A DNA stretch of 64,000 bases, taken from contig CM049313.1 in NCBI GenBank assembly GCA_026874595.1, forward strand, positions 46,446,159 to 46,510,158, read 5' to 3'. Made by a program: the position numbers and the translations under genes. Below, piece by piece: positions 30,271-35,753 of this stretch. Each line of letters begins with the position of its first letter. The first letter of the stretch is position 1. Source of the DNA: Sipunculus nudus (taxonomy: Eukaryota > Annelida > Sipuncula > Golfingiida > Sipunculidae). The notes under the pieces were generated by a model, which made no database searches, had not been told where the DNA came from, and worked only from the letters and a program-made list of their open reading frames with translations.

Positions 30271-30607
30271 TTTCCAACACTTATCAGTACTTTTTATTTA
30301 TTGATAAAAATGTCACTTAAATTAATTATCGAAATCTGAGGTCGTCTGGGCAGTAACATGTACTGACAAACATGCTTCATAAGTGGTGTCATTACGGGAA
30401 CAAGCAGTGGAGCAGCCACTGACACTGGACTCTGTGTGCACAGGGGTGACATTTGTTTACATTGGAAACGTCAGTAGTTAAGAAAAAACTGGTATCTCTA
30501 TGCACTTATACATAACATTTTGTGGTAATTACTCAGCACACTCACTCACATGTCTTTTCTGTAGTAGATCTGTTTGGTTTTATCCAAGGGGAGACAACTT
30601 TAGCCAT
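305..30607 (-). CDS. CCDC87: CCDC87-like coiled-coil protein gene (multi-exon, 3' partial)
   Basis: Twenty minus-strand exons with AG/GT borders and matching phases (E2 to E21, 28336 to 610), plus a tentative first exon (30607-30550) and a tentative later one (339-305), give about 656 residues. The N-terminal third has GPLSLFAPYP (about 65-74), LAKLVRRRIS (about 108-117) and NKKGIFSGPANMSRLKAQLA (about 203-222). These match my memory of human CCDC87 (RPLSLF; TPRGVFTESATLTRLAASLA). A Lys/Glu/Gln heptad segment at about 468-490 (KKEELQQQMKKLKEQEERLR) is a coiled coil. The middle is low-complexity, Ser/Asp-rich. No signal peptide or membrane segment is seen, so it is probably cytosolic. The mammalian protein is linked to spermiogenesis and fertilisation; a role here is inference. 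Human CCDC87 is about 850 residues and essentially one exon, so the many introns here are notable. The 3' end lies beyond the left edge. The gene is divergent from the ferroxidase at 32.9 kb. Alternative: another coiled-coil family with the same fold. Confidence 0.68.
610..661 (-). CDS. CCDC87: CCDC87-like exon 21
   Basis: Encodes PVSPPKDTKGRPQFEPQ, entering in phase 2 and leaving in phase 0 at GTGCGA. CTTTGCAG acceptor. Confidence 0.72.
662..1738. other. CCDC87 intron 20, no recognised element
   Basis: AT-rich intron. Within it, 1140-1560 has two degenerate copies of a motif (AATTGGGTGACCT-like at 1301 and GGTGACCTCTGACCT at 1171, each followed by ATTAAATATGC), suggesting an old imperfect duplication of about 150 bases. 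Nothing coding is seen. Confidence 0.4.
1739..1899 (-). CDS. CCDC87: CCDC87-like exon 20
   Basis: Encodes DDIVEPTADAVNLTGILASS then a basic stretch (SRKKSDRIINKK) and PPWGQQDHRGWAK. TTTCAG acceptor, GTGAGT donor, leaves in phase 2. Confidence 0.8.
2180..2343. mobile_element. Tc1/mariner-type MITE, TA-flanked
   Basis: A 160-bp near-palindromic element with ends CAGTGGAACCCC and GGGGTTCCACTG, flanked by TA on both sides. Inside are alternating GACCAC/GTGGTC motifs. No coding capacity. Related copies lie at 17194-17376 and, more distantly, 6241-6962. Confidence 0.75.
2549..2665 (-). CDS. CCDC87: CCDC87-like exon 19
   Basis: Thirty-nine codons, with IDPVTVKNMDSNLFLGDEIS and EVYKEIMKTVPSDHLHLEN. 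Acceptor TTTCAG, donor GTAGGT, phase 0 on both sides. Confidence 0.8.
2840..3030. repeat. Four-copy ~60-bp tandem repeat carrying a splice donor
   Basis: The motif TACCTC(G/A)TC(A/G)ATAAGATCA starts at 2841, 2902, 2960 and 3020, spacing 61, 58 and 60. The last copy is the genuine 3' end and donor of CCDC87 exon 18; the other three are intronic copies spaced by AT-rich filler. Each copy keeps GATGAG followed by GTAAGT or GTAGGT on the minus strand. Confidence 0.85.
3023..3124 (-). CDS. CCDC87: CCDC87-like exon 18
   Basis: Thirty-four codons, with RTCDIRVSERVCMSSLTLAK and HSTVYNDLIDE. Phase 0 on both sides. Its last ~20 bases and donor are repeated three more times immediately downstream in the intron (2840-3022). 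Confidence 0.82.
3461..3524 (-). CDS. CCDC87: CCDC87-like exon 17
   Basis: Encodes VEIREPTHPQPATVSTKLPN then Q. Enters in phase 2 and leaves in phase 0 before GTGGCC. It lies 3.7 kb from exon 16, the intervening intron carrying array A1 and a 720-bp MITE. Confidence 0.75.
3655..5928 (+). mobile_element. Helentron-like non-autonomous element, family A, copy A1
   Basis: Starts with AAGTGACCCATGGGTCATGA and a subterminal GCTCAGCCGACTGG. It ends in a hairpin at about 5895-5922 (AGCTTAG...TGACT tac AGTCA...CTGAGCT). The 5' subterminal motif is the inverse of the 3' arm, as in Helentron-associated INEs and bivalve pearl elements. The interior is an array of diverged units marked by GATTTGTGCCCTG: starts at 3991, 4158, 4325 and 4492 (167-bp period), then 4828, 5162, 5507 and 5846 (334-345 bp). 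A short GACAGACGAAGGACAAGG tail precedes the hairpin. No Rep/helicase is encoded. Confidence 0.72.
6241..6962. mobile_element. MITE-like element with CAGTAGAACCTGTC ends
   Basis: The left end CAGTAGAACCTGTCTAATGC and the right end (inverted: CAGTCCAACCTGTCTGAACG) form imperfect inverted repeats, each followed by GACCACC. The inner sequence repeats AGGTGGTCGTATTTCACAGG. About 720 bp, no coding. The type resembles TA-inserting mariner relatives, but the target duplication is not clear. Confidence 0.55.
7261..7361 (-). CDS. CCDC87: CCDC87-like exon 16 (coiled coil)
   Basis: Encodes KKEELQQQMKKLKEQEERLR followed by EQQ, a clear heptad coiled coil. Donor GTAGGT in phase 2. Confidence 0.82.
7729..7854 (-). 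CDS. CCDC87: CCDC87-like exon 15
   Basis: Forty-two codons, acidic and Ser-rich (PEESTSKSEASAAREDLHQL, then KKEGEDLPPLIQ). Phase 0 on both sides, donor GTCTGT. Confidence 0.75.
8226..8366 (-). CDS. CCDC87: CCDC87-like exon 14
   Basis: Forty-seven codons with ESVPLLQVGETLLEELSIDQ and a Ser/Thr-rich tail. Phase 0 on both sides; donor GTATTT is weak. Low-complexity middle region of the protein. Confidence 0.75.
8827..8869 (-). CDS. CCDC87: CCDC87-like exon 13
   Basis: A 43-base microexon encoding SPSTVGSTEGVPIR. Acceptor TTTCAG, donor GTGAGT. Enters in phase 2 and restores phase 0, which supports it despite its size. Confidence 0.7.
9381..9508 (-). CDS. CCDC87: CCDC87-like exon 12
   Basis: Encodes MKQQMPALETHKLLGILSDL then a Ser/Gln-rich linker (SSPASSSIPSQQQ). 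TGAACAG acceptor, GTAGGT donor, leaves in phase 2. Confidence 0.75.
9628..13035 (+). mobile_element. Helentron-like element, family A, copy A2 (interrupted)
   Basis: 5' end AAGTGACCCATGGGTCATGA plus GCTCAGCTGACTGG, the exact inverse of the 3' hairpin arm (CAGTCAGCTGAGC). The 3' end has a (GACG/GACA)n tract at about 12957-12988 and the hairpin AGCTCAG a TGACT ttc AGTCA g CTGAGCT at 13003-13031. The core array has units near 11247, 11589, 11930, 12268, 12604 and 12948 (period about 340). A family B element (9811-10983) is inserted near the 5' end between AAACTTTAAAA and AATACAGGTGG. Confidence 0.75.
9811..10983 (+). mobile_element. Helentron-like element, family B, copy B1 (nested in A2)
   Basis: Begins ACTAGAATACGGGTAACCGA and ends with the hairpin GTATCCGCAAAAC ttc GTTTTGGCGGATAC. 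The 5' subterminal TGTATCTGCC is the inverse of the 3' arm GGCGGATACA. The core has about four units with GGTGGCGCCACC and text around ATGAGCTTGGATGT...TGTGCAAA. Not coding. Confidence 0.7.
13405..13476 (-). CDS. CCDC87: CCDC87-like exon 11
   Basis: Twenty-four codons, LEAARPDTGSRRKKLLSTAE then HIRQ; basic and probably helical. Phase 0 on both sides. It sits about 370 bases from the right end of repeat array A2. Confidence 0.75.
13946..13982. repeat. (CA)n microsatellite
   Basis: About 18 CA units with one TCA interruption, in CCDC87 intron 10. Confidence 0.9.
13983..16279. other. CCDC87 intron 10, mostly unremarkable
   Basis: AT-rich intron. At 14210-14275 is a fragment AGGGCTGAAGTCCCAGACTA...CAGCAACCTGTAGCTGCTTG that recurs, more GC-rich, at 46058-46125 beside the right end of the 5.56-kb transposon, so it is a dispersed repeat. 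No other element recognised. Confidence 0.45.
16280..16397 (-). CDS. CCDC87: CCDC87-like exon 10
   Basis: Encodes LNVLAIRRHTLNDMKHRH followed by an Asp-rich run (DDDSDDD) and KPAPPKISHQAF. TTTTCAG acceptor, GTAAGT donor, leaves in phase 0. The acidic run marks the start of the low-complexity middle region. Confidence 0.82.
16972..17031 (-). CDS. CCDC87: CCDC87-like exon 9
   Basis: Sixty bases encoding VGYPGEEPPTTKEQSFYLA. Enters and leaves in phase 2, so a transcript skipping it would stay in frame. It lies only about 160 bases from a MITE (17194-17376). Confidence 0.75.
17194..17376. mobile_element. MITE with CAGTGGA...TCCACTG ends
   Basis: Ends CACAGTGGAGCACCACAATT and AGGTTCCACTGTA, with inner GACCA/TGGTTG motifs, match the MITE at 2180-2343. 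About 180 bp. It lies just upstream (in transcription) of CCDC87 exon 9. Confidence 0.6.
17480..17561 (-). CDS. CCDC87: CCDC87-like exon 8
   Basis: Encodes NKKGIFSGPANMSRLKAQLA then LDANE. This is the strongest family match, with the G(V/I)F...RL...LA pattern of CCDC87. Donor GTAAGT in phase 2. Confidence 0.85.
18097..18193. repeat. (TA)n microsatellite
   Basis: About 48 TA units with an internal TACATA and TTTATA interruption, in CCDC87 intron 7. Confidence 0.95.
18533..20376 (+). mobile_element. Helentron-like element, family A, copy A3
   Basis: 5' part GCCATGACACTCAGCTGAATTC is diverged. The 3' end is intact: a GGACG-rich tract (20290-20325) and hairpin AGCTCAG a TGACT ttc AGTCA g CTGAGCT at about 20339-20367. 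Core units at about 18905, 19239, 19587, 19935 and 20273 (period near 340) carry GGTGGCGCCACC or GGTGGCACCACC and a G run after TTATTCT in one unit (19454-19470). Confidence 0.72.
20837..20933 (-). CDS. CCDC87: CCDC87-like exon 7
   Basis: Encodes ELQRRITVHIVTVCQELFQH followed by YIQKAQ. It corresponds to the helical LSSEQLFLRYL-type segment of CCDC87. CTTGCAG acceptor, GTAAAT donor, leaves in phase 1. Confidence 0.82.
21040..21257 (+). mobile_element. tRNA-derived SINE (5' part diverged)
   Basis: Contains a Pol III B-box-like GGTTCGATCCCTGG (21068-21081), then TTGCCCAACCAAGGTTGGTG, a central GGGTCCTCCAGTTTCCTCTA and an AT-rich 3' end AATAAAGTTTATTTAAAA. The central TCC(A/G)GTTTCCTC motif is typical of invertebrate SINEs as I recall them. 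It is not a functional tRNA: no cloverleaf partner stems are visible. Confidence 0.55.
21487..21558 (-). CDS. CCDC87: CCDC87-like exon 6
   Basis: Twenty-four codons encoding MGEVNGIWPDFRLQVDDPFM after AAVI, with CTGCAG acceptor and GTATGT donor, phase 0 on both sides. The exon is embedded in sequence with no other open frame. Confidence 0.8.
22235..22381 (-). CDS. CCDC87: CCDC87-like exon 5
   Basis: Forty-nine codons, acceptor TATCAG, donor GTATCT. Contains LTFGALAKLVRRRISAQRD and VEDQQALVREYFDYFIIK, a basic amphipathic helix segment corresponding to the conserved N-terminal helical region. Phase 0 on both sides. Confidence 0.82.
23052..23101 (-). CDS. CCDC87: CCDC87-like exon 4
   Basis: Fifty bases between TTTCAG and GTAAGT, encoding APHLETVQLDRPVTPIN. 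Enters in phase 1 and leaves in phase 0, matching both neighbours. Confidence 0.8.
23440..23775. repeat. Dispersed repeat related to the MITE at 48657-49060
   Basis: Shares GTGATTTATAG..., ATTATGTG...ATTATNTCAAAT, CTTATTAACAAAAAATATTG, TCAACTTTGCC and CTCTTATTCATGAAGGTT in the same order as 48690-49000. It ends against GATCCAGAGGAGGGGACC and a C run at 23809-23880. Confidence 0.6.
24021..25104. mobile_element. Terminal-inverted-repeat DNA transposon, non-autonomous
   Basis: Ends ACCGTATTTATTCCAATTTT and (inverted) ACCGTATTTATTCCAATTTG match at 23 of 24 positions over the full arm. The interior has no substantial coding frame. The higher GC content around 24120-24450 differs from the flanking intron. 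Flanks AGT and GTA do not show a clean duplication, so the superfamily is open. Confidence 0.75.
25291..25363 (-). CDS. CCDC87: CCDC87-like exon 3
   Basis: TTTCAG acceptor and GTAAGT donor. It encodes ARYEDVMGPLSLFAPYPHED, the most recognisable N-terminal stretch (compare RLLRPLSLFP of human CCDC87, from memory). Ends in phase 1. Confidence 0.8.
25860..27064 (+). mobile_element. Old relic of Helentron-like family A (A4)
   Basis: Begins GGGTGACAAATGGGTCCTAATGCTCAG (diverged 5' end) and ends CATCTGAGCTAAAAAA. It contains a (AAGGTC)n stretch at about 26165-26182 and one recognisable core unit (26740-27010: ACAGGTGGCACCACCAG, TCTAGGTCCAGCAGTTATGA). The strong divergence suggests it is older than A1-A3. 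Confidence 0.5.
27481..27910. repeat. 27-bp minisatellite
   Basis: About 15 copies of a unit close to CACTACATATAGACTGTAAA AAGCAAT, with small length changes and single-base variants. It lies in CCDC87 intron 2. Confidence 0.92.
28233..28336 (-). CDS. CCDC87: CCDC87-like exon 2
   Basis: Open exon encoding MENSRFMMPYKTGVVSEKGP and a few more residues, ending TTC TCT GTG before GTAGGT (phase 0). The internal ATG at 28331 is the fallback start codon. Two acceptors lie 6 bases apart (28337 and 28343); only the inner one fits exon 1. Confidence 0.7.
28860..29500. other. No recognised gene
   Basis: CCDC87 intron 1. An ATCGATCATCGGT/ACCGATCGATGATCGAT palindromic patch at 28845-28880 resembles the ATCGAT-rich dispersed repeats at 42665, 49775 and 50110. 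Open frames of 65-77 codons at 29035-29268 show no family features. Confidence 0.4.
29520..30272 (+). mobile_element. LINE 3' end fragment (non-LTR retrotransposon)
   Basis: The frame 29539-29691 ends SFWNELPSSIKTSNSKRLFM followed by KHCKDYLFRKMKELENG and a stop. This WN.LP..IK...S....F...K..L pattern is the usual C-terminus of CR1/Jockey/Rex-type ORF2 reverse transcriptase. The 3' UTR of about 540 bases ends in an (ATCT)n tract (30236-30270), a typical tail of that group. The rest of ORF2 is missing, so it is a 5'-truncated copy. Plus orientation, opposite to the host gene. Confidence 0.72.
30550..30607 (-). CDS. CCDC87: CCDC87-like exon 1 (tentative start)
   Basis: The start ATG at 30607 gives MAKVVSPWIKPNRSTTEKT, followed by a donor GTGAGT in phase 1. 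It joins exon 2 in frame only if the acceptor at 28337 is used (the nearer acceptor at 28343 would make a stop). If this exon is not coding, translation would start at the ATG at 28331. Confidence 0.45.
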
Positions 30608-30982
30608 GGTTTTAACCAACATGCATAGCTGATCGTTTCCAAGTGCCGTCACCGGAAGTTGTTTGATTTAACGCAACAAATTGCCACCAGGTAGCGCTGT
30701 TGCAAACACAGTAGCGATTTCTATCCTGTTCGGGCCTATTTACTCATATGTATGGCTAAAGAGTGTAATATTGTTTTGGCTGTACGATTGCGGCCCACCT
30801 GACTGAAAATCACCCGTTCACTCGATCGTCCACCAGGCCGTCTGATTGTTCGCCTGTTAACAGCCACAAATCGCATACGTACAATGCAACAATAAACTAC
30901 AGATTCAACACAGGGAAACTTTGAATGAATTTTCATAAATTGTACCCTCTTATTACAAAGGAATACATATACGTACATACAA

Positions 30983-31043
<61 letters not shown>

Positions 31044-32904
31044 ACAACAACATACAAAAATAGACAAAAACCACTGTGAAATACCGTGATACAACTCATT
31101 TACAACTGAACTCTATCGACTTGGACATGCAAAGTTCGAACGAAACCAAAACAATAGGTCTTCAGAAATTTCATGAAATGTCAGGATTGTCACGGTGGTA
31201 AAATGCAGTGTTACGTACTCACATTAAATGCAAATTTTACAAATTAATCAAAGGTAAATTCACATAAACTTTTGCATTGTAACTGATATCTATACATAAG
31301 GGTGCCATGCAGTTTTCAATTAATAAAATAAAATCTTACACGGACCATGTATGTACGTATTTACACAATCACAGGGACAAGAAACAAAGTGTGGGTGTGC
31401 ATGACCGTATGTGTGCGCGCGTGAGTGTTTGTAAGTTCACATGCAGATAACTAGAAAAATTCGAACACCCTGACTGATTTGGTTTATAGGGGCGGATAAG
31501 CCTGACTTGAGTCGTGTTACAAGCCAAACGGAGGAATGCATTGCAATGGTCTTCCATCGTGTTGCATTGAAATCGTGGTAAACAGCCCATAATCTCAAGA
31601 TTAGGTCACGAATGATGAATTACAACACAAATGAACCCTTGTAAATTAAAACCCAAACTGAAAATCCGTCTCTATGGCAGAGAGTCATTTCGTGTACGGC
31701 GTACGAGTTGGCTCTCGTCCAGTAACCGGTGCGAGCCATGCTTGCATACATCGGGTCAGAAATTCAATAAACATACCGAAGGATTTACCAATATACCGAG
31801 TAAAAACGGATTTTTTCCCGCTCATGGTAGGTGTGGTTACAATGTATACTAAAAAAAGCTAACGATTGGTCTGGTTTATGTCAAGTGACAGCGTTATTGT
31901 AGGCCATGAGGCATTGTAAAAAATGACGAGAATATAAGCACCCTAATAGAGTTTTAAAGTGCATTCCTCTCTAAAGGATGTAAAAACATTCTGACAACCA
32001 GGACGGTCTTAGACACTATAATGTCAGAGGGCAGTAAAGGCGCTAAGGCGGATACAGGATCTTCGAATAAGGGTGCCCACTCCCTGGTAAACAGATATAA
32101 GAGGATTCGAGCTACGGAAATATTGGGGGCAGCAGTATCAGACGCAAAAGAAATAGTTTTTTTTTTTTTGTATTAAGCGTGTATTTTTCTGTTTTCCAGA
32201 TTTTTATCCTAAAAAGCATGTAGGCGCCCCTAATACTTCCTATAAATCAGCTCCTGGATCTAGTCCGAGTCAAACAAGTATCATAGATGGGAATTTAACT
32301 ACATACATAACGTGATCGATTAAATAAACGTTATAATTACTGTGAATAGAAAAGTGATGTTTATACATCACATCCGATTTGTATAACGCATGAAAATGCA
32401 ATTGCTATATTCTCGATCCCTTTCACCAAATGAAAGATGGCCTACACAAAATATATAAACTAGCTTTACATCCCTTACTGATAAATATACCCAATATGAA
32501 ATGTTTATTTGTAGGAACTACATGCCAGCTTTCTCACGGTCACATTTTGTACCGACATGAAAGCTTGACAAAATGTACCAATCTTAAACAGATGTGACAG
32601 TCTGCTCGTTACGTGATAATCTGATGGAGTATAATAAAAATTTGATAAATATTTTGTTTTCGTTAAACATGACATGAAGGGTAAATCCAACGGCACATTC
32701 ATACCAATAACAATCATATTTGAGGATTTCCAACTAATTCCCCTTGGCTCTTAAGTCCTTGAGAAAGTAGAAGCAGCCAGTGGCATAATTTGCCCAAGCT
32801 GCGTCTTATTAAATAGTTCCGGCTGCATATTGCTTGGTTTCTGTAGTGTCTGGCGGTATAACTACTGGGCCAAGCTTTGATCAGTGCTGTAGCTTTGTTA
32901 TGCC
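30608..32904. other. Intergenic region between divergent genes
   Basis: About 2.3 kb separate the tentative CCDC87-like start and the ferroxidase ATG, so promoters of both are expected here. Visible content: a (TA)n tract at 30989-31040, a GTGTGCGCGCGTGAG patch near 31413, an A/T-rich middle and a 12-T run at 32158. I cannot name a TATA box or CpG island with confidence. Confidence 0.5.
30989..31040. repeat. (TA)n microsatellite
   Basis: About 25 TA units about 400 bases upstream of the CCDC87-like start. Confidence 0.95.
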
Positions 32905-33056
32905 ATGGGGACTATCATTTACGGATATCTAACGTTCGTTCTCTTGGCGACATTTTCTAGCAATGTCAGGGCGAAGGACCGAGAATACTACATAGCGAGC
33001 ATCGAACTGGACTGGGATTATGCCCCTCATGGGCTAAACCTTACAGGGCCTGAGGA
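32905..33056 (+). CDS. Ferroxidase exon 1: signal peptide
   Basis: ATG at 32905; MGTIIYGYLTFVLLATFSSN is a hydrophobic signal sequence with likely cleavage after VRA (residue 23). It is followed by REYYIASIELDWDYAPHGLN, the strand that opens each odd domain in this family. Donor GTGAGT in phase 2. Confidence 0.92.
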
Positions 33057-33091
33057 GTGAGTAAATATACGTGTTAACCACTATGCATCAC

Positions 33092-33181
<90 letters not shown>

Positions 33182-33185
33182 AATA

Positions 33186-33239
<54 letters not shown>

Positions 33240-33319
33240 AATAATAATTATTGTTGTTATTATCATACGTATTAATATACGTGTTAACCACTTTGCATCA
33301 CTATTATAATAATATTAAT

Positions 33320-33367
<48 letters not shown>

Positions 33368-35701
33368 TAATTATTATTATTATTGTTGTTGTTGTAAATA
33401 TTATTTAATTCATTCATTCATTCATTTATTCATTCATTTATTCATATATCCATTCTTCATTCATTCATTCATTCATTTATTCATTCATTCATTCATTCAT
33501 TCATTCATCAATTTATTAATTAATTTATTTATTCAATCATTTATTCATTCATTATAATTGCCTTTTAATTTGAATCTTGCTTTCCAAGAGCAATATACTT
33601 TAAAAAATGTTTTCAAGATTGTTTTGAGACTGACAACTGATTCTCGTGTTACAGTGTAGATCTGTATATACTTATATGTGTTACTTCTGATAATAAAAAG
33701 ATTAGATAGAAATAGACCACGCCTTTAAGACTAATGTGCCCGTTATCACAGATGTCTTGAACGCAATCAGGCGCAGTGGCGGATCCAGAGGGGTAGCTTT
33801 GGGGGCTGAAGCCCCCCCCCCCCCCCCCCCCCCCCCCCCAAGATTGAAACATTGTTATCATTTTTTATCAGAGAAGATTTTCTTTACATTATTTCCAGTT
33901 ACCGTCATACAAATATCACCCTTTCAACTGAAAAATAAAAGTTGAAAACCCTAGGAATCGTTAGCAGAAACGCATGTCGACATCAGTATCACGCATCTTT
34001 TTTATTCCCCCGCCGTTAGGAAAGAGGACTACTAAAATGATCCGCGTCTGTCAGTCCTTCAATCCGTTCGTCCGTTCCGCATCATCACTGATGCCACACT
34101 TTCATAGTTAAACATATGGCCGGGGACCATTGTGACCCAAGGTCCTTGTAGTATTTTTAAATTATTAGTTGGGCATTTTTCAGCATTGGTTATAGACGTT
34201 AAAAATTTCGATCTTCATGATCTATCAACCGTGACTCCTTCAAGCATCTCTCATGTGATATGCCAGCTGTCCTTGGGCTTGGACATCTTGCTTGTGAACA
34301 TGAATAAGCGTTAAAATAACAAGCAAGCCTTATTCACCCGTCTTTATCCTAGGAATAAAGTAATGCATTTTGAATTTCAGACGTATATATCAAAGAGATC
34401 TGACGTTTGAACGCATTAAAGCAAAAATTAAAGACTAATGAAGCAACTGCAAACGTGGAAAAGTAGTTCAAGCTATACCAGTTATTCAAAATACACGCTG
34501 GTGAGTAATGCCTTAAATAAGTAGTTAGAAAATAATATTCAATCATGAGTTATTCGTTTGCCTTTTTCAATGATGTTTAATGCAACTAAAAATGTTTATA
34601 TGTAAAGTTGTGTCTTTATTTTAGGACTGATTAATTATTTGAGATTAAATAATGAACAAAATGTTTACATCGTTTGGCACTTGTGCTCATACATCATGTT
34701 CATCTCTATACGATACCTTAAAAAAGATATTATTAATATATGTTTACTCGAGACTTATTTTTATTTGTAAATCGGTTGATAGGAAAAATTAATGTCCAGA
34801 TCATTTATTCTTTACTATGAATTCCCCATTCATACTGCTTGCTCCAGTGAAGTTTTTATTTGTTTTTTTTTTTTATTTAAATTAAATACTCCTCTACGAA
34901 GCAAGGTTTTCATGTAATTATCGACGTTTGTTGATTCGTCTGTTAGCAGCTGTACTCAACAGTTATAGACGAACTTATGAGGAGAGCCAGAAAAAAAATC
35001 AATGTTTACCTGGATCACAATAATATCTCACAAATATATTTATAAAAAGACCGTCTTTATTTTTGGTTTTAGGGGAACCTTTAATTGGATATAACTTTCT
35101 GAAAGGGGCGAGCAGACCGGTTATGCAAAATCGAGTTGGTTAACTTGCCCCACATTTCTCTTGAATTTATAAAATTCTCGCTATAAACTGTAAATTCACA
35201 AAATATAAAATACACATAAAATGAATTGTCTGACTTTAAAAGTCTGCATTTACGTTTAGTCTCAACTTCGTTAATGAGTTTCCAGTTGTAAACTATGTCT
35301 CCGGATAATATTATGTTGCACATCTGTTCCCATTTACTCGAATTTCACAATTTACAAATTGTCAGATCGTATATGAAGTGGGAAAATGCAAAAGGTATAT
35401 TTTGATATCTATAGCCTAGGAGTTATGTTTTATTAGTTTCCAGTCTGCAACTTATTTAATGTTAGACCGAAACTACGACTACATGTTTACAAGAGGTTGA
35501 ATGTGGCACTGGCCATTCGGTACCTCTTTCTCTCATCCATCAATAACAGTTGTTTTTTTTAAATAATCATTCTGAAGTTTATGAACATAAAAAGGGCAGT
35601 TTTTCGTTTTTAAATCGGCAAAGAATTCAGTTTTTCTCATAGGTACAAAGTGACTTCAATTCAAATAACGTATCCAAAGATTGACCGATTATAACCTTTT
35701 G

Positions 35702-35753
<52 letters not shown>

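Noticed and set aside
33081-33266. Poly-Asn/poly-Tyr frame
   Set aside because: It is simply the AAT/ATT microsatellite translated.
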